From positions 208-8,189 of the forward strand of contig DFWT01000109.1 in NCBI GenBank assembly GCA_002381045.1: a DNA stretch of 7,982 bases. Direction: 5' to 3'. A program made the position numbers and the translations under genes. How positions within the stretch are numbered: the first letter of the stretch is position 1; every line of letters begins with the position of its first letter. Under the pieces are notes generated by a model. That model did no database searches. It was not told the DNA's origin and was given only the letters and a program-made list of their open reading frames with translations. This stretch comes from Rhodoferax sp. UBA4127. GTDB taxonomy: Bacteria > Pseudomonadota > Gammaproteobacteria > Burkholderiales > Burkholderiaceae_C. Positions 1 to 6,758 of this stretch are shown in pieces.

Positions 1-71
1 GAAGGGGTAGCAGATGCGTTCAAGTTTGTTCCTTGGAGCGTGGGCGAAAAAGAAGGTACAGCATTTTGCAT
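1..71 (-). CDS. Possible start of a further gene, cut by left edge
   Basis: After the malQ stop codon there is an ATG at 69-71 on the minus strand, followed by 23 codons with no stop up to the edge of the window. The visible N-terminus reads MQNAVPSFSPTLQGTNLNAS and then ATP. It lies 17 bases after malQ, a spacing typical of operon neighbours. Against it: no convincing Shine-Dalgarno sequence precedes the ATG, the peptide is low in complexity and matches no family I recognise, and a stop-free run of this length is quite likely by chance. If it is real, a glycogen or maltodextrin enzyme would fit the context, but nothing in the sequence shows that. Confidence 0.25.
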   Translation of the reverse strand, partial: MQNAVPSFSPTLQGTNLNASATP

Positions 72-88
72 GCCAGTTAAAAGTCGGT

Positions 89-1621
89 TTACCGAACGGT
101 TACTGGAATTGCGCCCGGTTTGGCTGTTCGTCCGTAAATTTCACACAATCGTCGCAGTTGGCTGGCATGTTCAGAGTTGACTTGACTCCAATCAAATCGC
201 CAAACCCAATTGCCCTCGGCAGAACCAGGCAAGTTCATTCGGTGTTGTTCACCCAGCCGCAATACATCTTGCATGGGGTAAATAGCCATGTCGGCCACGC
301 TGGCGCACGCGGTACGGATCATCACCCAACTGATATCAAAACCATCACTGGCCAGGTACTGCCGAAGGTGGTGTTTTACAGATTCATGCGCCAATTGCCA
401 CCACCCACTGCTTGTATTGTTGTCGTGACTTCCCGTGTAAACCACGCTGTCAGGTCGATGGTTATGTGGCAGATGTGTGGACCCGCTTGCACCTGTCTCA
501 TTCCAGGCAAATTGCAAAATGTGCATACCCGGAAAACCGTGTTCACTTCGAAGCTGATCAACGCTCGGAGTAATCACGCCCAGGTCTTCGGCAATGATCG
601 GTAGCGGTCCGAGCGCTTTGGTAATTGCAGAAAAGAGCGCATCGCCTGGTGCCTTGACCCAGCGCCCATTGATCGCTGTTTTTTCATCAACTGCCACTTC
701 CCAACACGCATCAAATCCTCGAAAGTGATCGACCCGAACAATGTCGACCATCGTAAAGATCTGTTGCATTCGCGCAATCCACCACCGATAACCTTCTGAC
801 GCGTGACTGGTCCAGCGAAAAAGCGGGTTTCCCCATAGCTGGCCGGTGGGACTGAATCCATCGGGTGGCACACCAGCGACGACACTGGGTTGACCTTGGT
901 CGTCAAGCTCAAACAGGTCTGGGCGTACCCAGACCTCAACGCTTTGATGGGCAACAAAAATAGGCAAATCGCCAACGATTTTGATGCCCTTTGAATTGGC
1001 ATAGGCCCGCAGACGCTGCCATTGGCGAAAGAAACACCATTGACAAAATTTCCAAAAGGAAATGCGATTTTCATGCGTCAATGCAAAGGCTGCCAAGGCA
1101 TCAAGGTCACGTGACGCCAATGGGGCTGGCCAGTCACACCAGTTTTGCCCCTTGTGCCATTCTGCAAGTGTCATGAAGAGCGCGTAGTCATCAAGCCAGT
1201 AAGCGTTCTGTTGGCAAAAGCCTGCGTAGTCTGCGCGCGCGGAGTCAGTAGCAGAAGCGCCAAAAAAAAATTGAGCTGCGCGTTCCAACCGGTGCATCCG
1301 GTAGGGAATAACCCGATCGAAATCAATATGCTGTAGGTTGGAAAAATCGGGTCTGTCCGCATCTTTCGGACTCAACCAACCGTGTGATTGAAGTTCGTCG
1401 ATATCAATCATCAAGACGTTGCCCGCAAACGCAGAATTACTCATGTAAGGCGAATGACCCGATCCCGTGCCAACCAAAGGCAGTACCTGCCACAAGGTTT
1501 GACCTGCCACAGCCAACCAATCCACAAAATGGTAGGCACCGGCACCCAAATCGCCAGAACCATGGGGCCCAGGCAAAGACGTGATGTGCGCGAGCACACC
1601 GCTGGCCCGTGGAAAACGCAT
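89..1621 (-). CDS. malQ: 4-alpha-glucanotransferase (amylomaltase), GH77
   Basis: This 510-residue cytoplasmic enzyme moves 4-alpha-glucan segments between maltodextrins, releasing glucose and lengthening acceptors so that imported maltose and maltotriose can be metabolised. The length fits bacterial amylomaltases of about 500 residues. Family signatures appear in order: an LPLVGTGSGHSPY loop near 47-59, GDLPIFVAH at 217-225, GVPPDGFSPTGQLWGNP at 250-266, VRVDHFRG at 295-302, IIAEDLG at 342-348 and YTGSHDNNT at 395-403. By family knowledge D298 is the nucleophile, E345 the acid/base and D400 the third catalytic carboxylate, and all are present, so the enzyme should be active. The ATG start follows a strong AAGGAG (1633-1638) at 11 bases. 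The 94-bp gap from the upstream gene shows no clear promoter, so it is probably co-transcribed with the genes to its right. It has no signal peptide. Confidence 0.97.
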   Translation of the reverse strand: MRFPRASGVLAHITSLPGPHGSGDLGAGAYHFVDWLAVAGQTLWQVLPLVGTGSGHSPYMSNSAFAGNVLMIDIDELQSHGWLSPKDADRPDFSNLQHIDFDRVIPYRMHRLERAAQFFFGASATDSARADYAGFCQQNAYWLDDYALFMTLAEWHKGQNWCDWPAPLASRDLDALAAFALTHENRISFWKFCQWCFFRQWQRLRAYANSKGIKIVGDLPIFVAHQSVEVWVRPDLFELDDQGQPSVVAGVPPDGFSPTGQLWGNPLFRWTSHASEGYRWWIARMQQIFTMVDIVRVDHFRGFDACWEVAVDEKTAINGRWVKAPGDALFSAITKALGPLPIIAEDLGVITPSVDQLRSEHGFPGMHILQFAWNETGASGSTHLPHNHRPDSVVYTGSHDNNTSSGWWQLAHESVKHHLRQYLASDGFDISWVMIRTACASVADMAIYPMQDVLRLGEQHRMNLPGSAEGNWVWRFDWSQVNSEHASQLRRLCEIYGRTAKPGAIPVTVR

Positions 1622-1715
1622 GATGACTGGGGCTCCTTAAATGAACAATAGACGACAAACTAACGAGGGCTTACCCCAGAGGCAGCCCTGTGCAGTTCAG
1701 TGCTGTGTAGTGGCG

Positions 1716-3062
1716 CTATAGCTCGCTGAGGATGCGTTGACGCTGCTGCTTGTATTCCGCCTCGGTAATGATCTTGCCGTCAAACAACTGTTGCAAGGAC
1801 TGCAGGCGCCCGGCAATACCTGCAGCAGCGGGGGTGACGGCGGGAGCCGTCGCTGGTGCGCCCTGGGGTAGTGGAACTGGCGCGATGATTGGCGGGTTGG
1901 TGGCGACCGCCTGCGCTGCGGGTGCTGGCATTGCGAGCGGTATGGCTGGTGGGACGCTAGGCGTTGGAGACTTTGCAGAAGGCGATTGCGGGTCTAGAAG
2001 CGTTTGAACGGGTACCGGTGTCACCGGACTTGCAACCGATGGTTTGTCTGAACTGAACATACCCGCGAGATAGTCCAGCGGATTTGATAAAAAAGTTTTC
2101 TTGCCGGATGCTTGCGCTGGCGCTGTGGATGACACTGGCACGGCCGCCTGTGACACCACGCTTGCTGCGAAATCATTGCCCGCGTGGGCTCCCCACGATA
2201 CGCCGGTCAAGTCGGCATTGCTGGCCAGCGTGGCCGTTTGCTGATTTGCCGAACGCGTGAGTAAATCAAAAATGGGAGAAGGTTTGTTGCCGGTACCGTA
2301 ACCTACGCCGTCGCGCGGGCGACCGGGTTGCGCTTGCAAGACGCCCAATGTGAATTCTTCAAGGGGCTTTTTCTCGTTGCCGCTGATCATCGACAGCTTC
2401 ATTCCGGCAGAGCGTTCGGCCGCAGTGACAAAAGCAGTCAAAGCCCAGTCGCTGCCATCAGATAAACCGACAAAACTGCTTGGTATCAAAAAACTGATGG
2501 TGCGGCCATTCACCCGTGTTTTTGTCGGGAAGAAAATGGTCTGATCAATGCCTGCTTCAATTTCTCGGGCGCTGCGCTGCGGGTACTGCTGTTCAAGCAC
2601 TTCAAGCAGTTTGGCCCGTGTCGCCTCTGGGCGTGGAGTCAATATAACGGCGCGCTCCCAAGCGAAATCGGGTGCAATACGAGCCTGTCGGCCCGGCAAG
2701 GTAAATGTATTGCCCGAACCTTTGACCCGATCGATATCGATGTAAATGTCCAGATTGAATTGGTAGAACCCCTTGCGCGCGAATTCCGCCAAAGAATCCG
2801 CGCCCACCTCGCCCGATGCATTGGCAGGGTTGCGAATGGCATTTTGAAACTTGGCATCGAACCAGAATCCTTGCTCGTCGCGGCTGATTTGCAGTTGTTG
2901 CAAGTCCAGGTCACCTGCCTCATAGCCACCTCGTTGTGGGTAGGTCAACCGTCCGTCCCCATGGTCGTCCCCGGTCGCATCACCAAGCGTCGCAACGACT
3001 GTCGATGCAGCCTCTACGGCGAAAGCCGCCATCAGCAAAGTAGCAAGTAGGGCATGTTTCAT
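1716..3062 (-). CDS. Exported DOMON-like (glucodextranase C-type) protein with SHOCT-like tail
   Basis: This protein of 448 residues has a hydrophobic Sec-type N-terminus (about 1-19, cleavage near VEA-AS; no lipobox cysteine), so it is probably periplasmic or surface-associated. Residues about 24-282 align by eye with the small exported protein at 4995-5774. Shared elements are GDATGDDHGDGRLTYP (27-42), the IYIDIDRVKG strand (106-115), the LPG turn (122-124), WERAVILTPR (135-144), RTISFLIP (187-194) and a late GTGNKPSPIFDLL block (256-268). This is the pattern of the DOMON-like C-terminal module of glucodextranase. A Pro/Ala/Ser-rich linker (about 340-416) leads to a final 30-residue helical hairpin, with LFDGKIITEAEYKQQRQRIL at 426-445, which looks like a SHOCT domain. 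The ATG has GGAG six bases upstream. It lies behind a probable terminator that follows the barrel gene. No catalytic motif is seen; binding or scaffolding of alpha-glucans is inference from context. Confidence 0.85.
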   Translation of the reverse strand: MKHALLATLLMAAFAVEAASTVVATLGDATGDDHGDGRLTYPQRGGYEAGDLDLQQLQISRDEQGFWFDAKFQNAIRNPANASGEVGADSLAEFARKGFYQFNLDIYIDIDRVKGSGNTFTLPGRQARIAPDFAWERAVILTPRPEATRAKLLEVLEQQYPQRSAREIEAGIDQTIFFPTKTRVNGRTISFLIPSSFVGLSDGSDWALTAFVTAAERSAGMKLSMISGNEKKPLEEFTLGVLQAQPGRPRDGVGYGTGNKPSPIFDLLTRSANQQTATLASNADLTGVSWGAHAGNDFAASVVSQAAVPVSSTAPAQASGKKTFLSNPLDYLAGMFSSDKPSVASPVTPVPVQTLLDPQSPSAKSPTPSVPPAIPLAMPAPAAQAVATNPPIIAPVPLPQGAPATAPAVTPAAAGIAGRLQSLQQLFDGKIITEAEYKQQRQRILSEL

Positions 3063-3068
3063 GGTCGA

Positions 3069-3072
3069 CTCC
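3069..3072 (-). promoter_or_regulatory. Ribosome binding site of the long DOMON-like gene
   Basis: GGAG lies six bases before the ATG at 3060-3062. It fixes the start of the gene and shows that the gene can be translated independently after the hairpins between it and the barrel gene. Confidence 0.7.
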
Positions 3073-3086
3073 GCAAAAGTTCAAGC

Positions 3087-3130
3087 AAAACAAAAGAGAA
3101 TGCTTCCCTTTGGATTGCAAAGGGAAGCAT
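3087..3130 (-). terminator. Probable intrinsic terminator or attenuator after the barrel gene
   Basis: A perfect 12-bp inverted repeat (3100-3111 with 3119-3130) encloses a seven-base loop. On the minus strand it is followed at once by the T-rich run TCTCTTTTGTTTT. This has the layout of a rho-independent terminator, although the T run is interrupted by two C and one G. It stands between the barrel gene and the long DOMON-like gene and leaves only 37 bp before the next start codon. It therefore probably acts as a partial terminator that lowers expression of the genes to its left, or as a 3' end that stabilises the barrel message. Confidence 0.75.
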
Positions 3131-3158
3131 GGTGCCGGCAGGTTCCAAGCCGGCACCA
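3130..3158 (-). repeat. GC-rich hairpin just after the barrel stop codon
   Basis: A perfect 10-bp inverted repeat (3130-3139 with 3149-3158; the arm includes GGTGCCGGC) has a nine-base loop and begins about five bases after the barrel stop codon. No T run follows it directly; the second, terminator-like hairpin follows and shares one base with it. The two could stack. The first may block 3' exonucleases and protect the barrel mRNA, as hairpins do between genes of unequal expression in other operons. That role is inferred. Confidence 0.7.
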
Positions 3159-3163
3159 CGACT

Positions 3164-4969
3164 TTAGAAGATTGCTTTCAAATACGCCTTCATGCGGTAT
3201 TGTTCAAAGTCAGTTCTGGGATTGGCGATGTCCGGGAAACCAGAACCTTTGATCCACTGTGCCAAGGCACCAATTTCCAATCCGGTGAGGTTGTAGCTGG
3301 CTTTCAGACTGAGAATATTCTTGTCAGTATTGAACTCATTGCTACCTACCTTCTGATCGCGGGTGTAGCGACCATAAGATACAGTGGTGTTCAGATCGTT
3401 ATATAACTGTTTGCCTACACTAAAGACATAACCGTTATCCGTCACATCAACATCATCTGCGGCAACTGTCGTATTCACCTTGTCAGAATCGCTCACACGT
3501 TTCCATTTGAAACCAGTTTCTAACCCGCCAGCAATTGGGAAAAGATGGCTTGCTTTAAATACGGCAATATTGGTGGAGCGGTCTTGATATTGCTTGTAGA
3601 CATCGTAGGTACCTTGCCCATGCCCTACGTCATAGGTGGCTGCATCACCGCCATAGTTCTGCCAATTGGTGTTATAACCGATTTTTGTGAGTTCCAAAGA
3701 CATTGGCGTGTCAGATGTTTCGTAGTTGAGCTTCATGGTGAAGCCCTTCCAGCCGATACTCGACTCCGACCCAGTTTCTTCGAAGTCTGTAAAGGCATTA
3801 TCGGCGTGAATTACCGGCGTCTGGGTCATGTCGTTGGCGCGACCACCCAGCCACAAGGAGTTGCCCCAATTGGCCCATGCAGCTTCTGATCCTTCGGTCA
3901 GCAATGTGTCGGTTTCGCGGCGAGAACCGGCTAAAGTGACATAGCCTGCTCCGATATTAAAGTATTGAAAATTCGCAGACAGGCCAGCAATGGGAGTTTT
4001 ACCCCAGTCCACGTCCAGTTTTATCGCATGGTCATCCACATTGCGCCCAGGTGTCATGCCCCAAGAACATGCACCAGTAGTGGCTGATTGGCCACCGCAC
4101 CAACTGGGTAAGCCACCCCAAGCAGCCCAATCTGCGAGAACTTGTGCATTGTCGATCGCGAAGTGGGATCTGTAATACGCCCCGCGAACATCAAAGGCAT
4201 CTGATAGCGCCCCCTCAGCTTTCAACGCAAATACTGAGTTTTTGGATCGACTTGCATAGTCGGTTCCTTTTAGCGGAGTTGTGTCGGCGTAGTCTTTAGT
4301 TTGTATTGAGGTCTGCTGAAAGCTACCTGTGAGTTTCATCCCACCGACTGCACCTTTGATTTGTCCAATGTAAGTTGCATCCTGAACGTTAGAGGTATAG
4401 CCAGTGTCAAAATTTGGACCAAGATATTCAGGACGCGAGATCCGTGCAATCTCATAACTTGCTTTTCCGAGCAGAGGTCCCTTAAAGTAGAAACCATTAA
4501 TATTGTCGCGGTCGATATAGCGGATCTTCCCAACCGTAAACGGATCAAACATACCCCAATCGCTCGACCCAATTAGGGCTGTGTTCAGCCAACTGTAACC
4601 AGGGGTCAATTGCACGTATGCACCACGTAACTTTATATATTTCAGCTCTGTATCGTTGTTATTTCCCTCTTTGCTGAAACCACCAAATTGGGTCCAGTAG
4701 GCGGACGGGCTACGGCTCTGAAGTCTTACACCGGCTTCTACCTGTGGGGATATGGTCGCTTTCATTCGGAGTTCAAATTCAGTCCATTGGCCAGTATCTG
4801 TGCCAGATGCAGTATCGCCACTACTGCTGCTGACAACTTGACGGTCGCCATCCAGGAATTTCATGTAGATATTGGAGCCGCTGAAGTCGATCGTGGCTGC
4901 CATGCTGGCGGGTACGGCAAATGCCATACCGATAGCCAAGCACAAAGGGGTAAGGGTCAGTTTTTTCAT
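3164..4969 (-). CDS. Outer-membrane beta-barrel protein, putative maltodextrin porin
   Basis: The 601-residue product has a clear Sec signal peptide (1-24, cleavage after SMA) and a body of alternating amphipathic strands with aromatic ends and Gly/Asp/Asn-rich turns. It ends in YRMKAYLKAIF, whose terminal phenylalanine is the usual recognition signal for barrel insertion by the BAM complex. Two cysteines (291 and 301) frame a Trp- and Gly-rich segment, WCGGQSATTGACSW, that may be a disulphide-tied outer loop. Another Trp-rich stretch, WANWGNSLWLGG, lies at 365-376. I do not recognise LamB maltoporin features, and at about 577 mature residues it is longer than LamB. A role in maltodextrin passage rests on its position between malFG and malQ. 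The ATG at 4969 is preferred over an in-frame TTG six codons upstream because AAAGGA (4979-4984) lies nine bases before the ATG and overlaps the codons between the two starts. Confidence 0.85.
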   Translation of the reverse strand: MKKLTLTPLCLAIGMAFAVPASMAATIDFSGSNIYMKFLDGDRQVVSSSSGDTASGTDTGQWTEFELRMKATISPQVEAGVRLQSRSPSAYWTQFGGFSKEGNNNDTELKYIKLRGAYVQLTPGYSWLNTALIGSSDWGMFDPFTVGKIRYIDRDNINGFYFKGPLLGKASYEIARISRPEYLGPNFDTGYTSNVQDATYIGQIKGAVGGMKLTGSFQQTSIQTKDYADTTPLKGTDYASRSKNSVFALKAEGALSDAFDVRGAYYRSHFAIDNAQVLADWAAWGGLPSWCGGQSATTGACSWGMTPGRNVDDHAIKLDVDWGKTPIAGLSANFQYFNIGAGYVTLAGSRRETDTLLTEGSEAAWANWGNSLWLGGRANDMTQTPVIHADNAFTDFEETGSESSIGWKGFTMKLNYETSDTPMSLELTKIGYNTNWQNYGGDAATYDVGHGQGTYDVYKQYQDRSTNIAVFKASHLFPIAGGLETGFKWKRVSDSDKVNTTVAADDVDVTDNGYVFSVGKQLYNDLNTTVSYGRYTRDQKVGSNEFNTDKNILSLKASYNLTGLEIGALAQWIKGSGFPDIANPRTDFEQYRMKAYLKAIF

Positions 4970-4978
4970 TGCGTTGAT

Positions 4979-4984
4979 TCCTTT
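4979..4984 (-). promoter_or_regulatory. Ribosome binding site deciding the barrel start
   Basis: AAAGGA stands nine bases before the ATG at 4967-4969. An upstream in-frame TTG (4985-4987) would place this site inside the coding sequence and would add six residues before the MKK start of a normal signal peptide. The ATG is therefore the likely start. The site sits in a 25-bp gap after the previous stop codon, consistent with co-transcription. Confidence 0.75.
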
Positions 4985-4994
4985 CAATTTCAGG

Positions 4995-5774
4995 TTACTT
5001 CTTGATCATTTTCAAAGTGGCTTTTTTGACAGACTCGCCAGTTGGGCCGCAGGTAGAGGCCAACATGTCTTTCTGTGTGGCACCGGGGCCTTCCAACAGG
5101 TCCATCACATGGGGGTCGCAGTCACCGTCGTTGCCACCACCAAAGCGGTGCTGGCCTTCGTATTCATTGACCTTGCGGCTCAACAAGTCGGTCTCAGCGG
5201 GGAAGCCTTCGTTGGACTGCATTACCACTTGGTAACCCCAGCCGTCGACATTGCCGTCGCCACCCAATTCAGCCAAGGGCACCGAACCCTTGATGGTGCG
5301 GTTGCTGCCACGTGTGAGGTTGGGGACCACGATGTCATTGACCACGCTTGCTGCCTTGACCTTGGCTTCGCCAAGTACCCGACCCTTTTTCTGTGGTGAC
5401 AGAACCACCACCTTGTCCCAGCCATTACCGGCTGTGAAGTCCACATTCAAGCCAGGCAAAGTGGCCAAATGCGCGCCCTTGCCGGTGTTGATGAACACAT
5501 AAATCATCTGCACCGCAAAACCCACACCCATGCCCCAGGGGTCTTCCAATGAACTGTTGACGTCCACTGCAAACTCAACCTGGTCACCGCTCTTGGTAGC
5601 GGCAAAGCGGGTCATGTCAAATGACCCGGACTTGTAGACCCCGTCGGTGGGGTAGACGTAATTGCCCGGTCCGTTATCGTCACCTTTGGCGTCGGTGAAC
5701 TCCACGGCATTGGCCGCCGCACTGCCCAGTGCAAACAGGGTTGCCAGGCAAATTGTTGACAGTTTTAGTTTCAT
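4995..5774 (-). CDS. Small exported DOMON-like (glucodextranase C-type) protein
   Basis: The 259-residue product has a typical Sec signal peptide (1-23, cleavage ANA-VEF) and a beta-rich body with no membrane segment, so it should be periplasmic or outer-surface. It shows the pattern of the DOMON-like C-terminal module of glucodextranase: DAKGDDNGPGNYVYP at 28-42, EDPWG at 77-81, an IYVFINTGKG strand at 91-100, ATLPGLNVDF at 104-113, WDKVVVLSPQ at 119-128 and an FGGGNDGDCDPHVMDLL block at 211-227. Two cysteines (219 and 242) could form a disulphide. In glucodextranase this module is an accessory, non-catalytic part, so binding of alpha-glucan or of a cell-envelope component is plausible but unproven. 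The acidic first motif could hold calcium. The ATG is preferred over the TTG just before it because GGAG lies eight bases upstream. The gene follows malG by 113 bp and precedes the barrel gene by 25 bp. Confidence 0.85.
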   Translation of the reverse strand: MKLKLSTICLATLFALGSAAANAVEFTDAKGDDNGPGNYVYPTDGVYKSGSFDMTRFAATKSGDQVEFAVDVNSSLEDPWGMGVGFAVQMIYVFINTGKGAHLATLPGLNVDFTAGNGWDKVVVLSPQKKGRVLGEAKVKAASVVNDIVVPNLTRGSNRTIKGSVPLAELGGDGNVDGWGYQVVMQSNEGFPAETDLLSRKVNEYEGQHRFGGGNDGDCDPHVMDLLEGPGATQKDMLASTCGPTGESVKKATLKMIKK

Positions 5775-5782
5775 CAAGTGGT

Positions 5783-5786
5783 CTCC
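5783..5786 (-). promoter_or_regulatory. Ribosome binding site of the small DOMON-like gene
   Basis: GGAG lies eight bases before the ATG at 5772-5774 and five before a preceding in-frame TTG. The two choices differ by one residue, and the ATG gives the better spacing and codon. The 113-bp space between malG and this gene is AT-rich near this site, but I see no convincing -35/-10 pair or operator in it. Confidence 0.65.
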
Positions 5787-5887
5787 ATTTAAAAAGTAGC
5801 AAAGAAAAATTGGCCTAAGCGGTCGGGCGGGGCATCAGATTCACAGCAAAAGTCCAAAGGCTGCAAAAAAGATAGGGGGTATCAGGG

Positions 5888-6757
5888 TCACTTCACACTC
5901 CCGGCAGTGAGCCCAGACACAAGATACTTTTGGAGGTAGAGGAACAAACTGACCACAGGCAGCGACACAATCACCGAGCCCGCAGCAAAGTAGCCCCATT
6001 GCGAAGAAAAACCACCCACAAAAAAGCGCAAGCCCACAGGTGCGGTGTAGTTGGCTTCTGATTCCATGAAGATGGATGCCAGGATGAACTCGTTCCATGC
6101 AGTCATGAACGAGAACAAGGCGGTAATGGCTATAGCTGGCGTGGCCAGCGGCAGGATGATTCGAAAGAATATTAATTGTGGGGAAGCGCCATCTATTCGG
6201 GCGGATTCCTCAATATCAACTGGGATCGTGTCAAAGTAACCCTTGAGCATCCAGACGCAGAACGGGATAGATGTGGTGGCATACACAATCACCAGCCCCG
6301 CATAGGTATTGCCTAGGCCCAACCACTTAACAATGATGATGAACAAGGGAATCAACATCAAGGTGCCAGGGAACATCTGGGATACCAGAAACATCAGCAT
6401 GCCCGCATTGCGCCCGGGGAAGCGAAAGCGGGAAAACGCATAAGCCGCAGTGCAGGCCAGGAACACACCCAGAACAGTGGTCATGACCGACACCAGCACG
6501 CTGTTCCAAAGCCAAAGTCCAAAGGATTGGTCGGTCCAGACCTCGACAAAATTTTTTACCGAAAGTTGCTCGGGTATGGGCAACACCCCTCGCAGCCGCT
6601 CAAAGAAGCTGGGATCTTTGGGCAGGTCAATCATGCCAACACTTTGTTGGCCAGAAAACGCAAGGGCCAGCACCCAAAGTACGGGGTAGATGGCCAGCAA
6701 AGTGAAGCTGATCAGTCCGATATGCAATAGCAAGTGATTGGATTTCTTGTCTGCCAT
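5888..6757 (-). CDS. malG: Maltose/maltodextrin ABC transporter permease MalG
   Basis: This inner-membrane subunit of a MalFGK2-type importer has 289 residues, close to the 296 of E. coli MalG. Six membrane segments are visible, at about 11-34, 80-107, 118-141, 150-172, 205-225 and 258-277. The cytoplasmic EAA loop that docks on the MalK ATPase is at 183-203 (EESARIDGASPQLIFFRIIL and a following P), with the invariant glycine at 190. The C-terminus, SGLTAGSVK, closely resembles the MalG tail, which in E. coli reaches toward the substrate-binding protein; this supports maltose-family specificity over a generic sugar permease. The ATG begins one base after the malF stop codon (TGA-T-ATG) and has only a weak Shine-Dalgarno, so translation is probably coupled to malF. 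The ATPase and binding-protein genes are not in the window. Confidence 0.95.
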   Translation of the reverse strand: MADKKSNHLLLHIGLISFTLLAIYPVLWVLALAFSGQQSVGMIDLPKDPSFFERLRGVLPIPEQLSVKNFVEVWTDQSFGLWLWNSVLVSVMTTVLGVFLACTAAYAFSRFRFPGRNAGMLMFLVSQMFPGTLMLIPLFIIIVKWLGLGNTYAGLVIVYATTSIPFCVWMLKGYFDTIPVDIEESARIDGASPQLIFFRIILPLATPAIAITALFSFMTAWNEFILASIFMESEANYTAPVGLRFFVGGFSSQWGYFAAGSVIVSLPVVSLFLYLQKYLVSGLTAGSVK

Positions 6758-6758
6758 A

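Noticed and set aside
14..604. Plus-strand open frame of 196 codons
   Set aside because: It lies antisense to the conserved 3' half of malQ, shows no domain or credible start, and its existence is explained by codon bias in malQ.
1666..1689. Inverted repeat AGGGCT/AGCCCT between the long DOMON-like gene and malQ
   Set aside because: A six-base stem with a 12-base loop and no T run gives little support for a terminator or operator.
4872..5399. Plus-strand open frame of 175 codons
   Set aside because: It overlaps the small DOMON-like gene and the signal-peptide region of the barrel gene on the opposite strand; its translation resembles no family and it has no ribosome binding site of note.
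5864..5883. Short GATA-CCCCC-TATC hairpin followed by six T on the minus strand, just after malG
   Set aside because: The stem is only four A/T-rich pairs, too weak to act as an intrinsic terminator; the T run may be chance.
5775..5887. Search for a promoter or maltose-regulator operator between malG and the small DOMON-like gene
   Set aside because: AT-rich stretches such as TACTTTTTAAAT resemble a -10 box, but no partner -35 at suitable spacing and no convincing palindrome were found.
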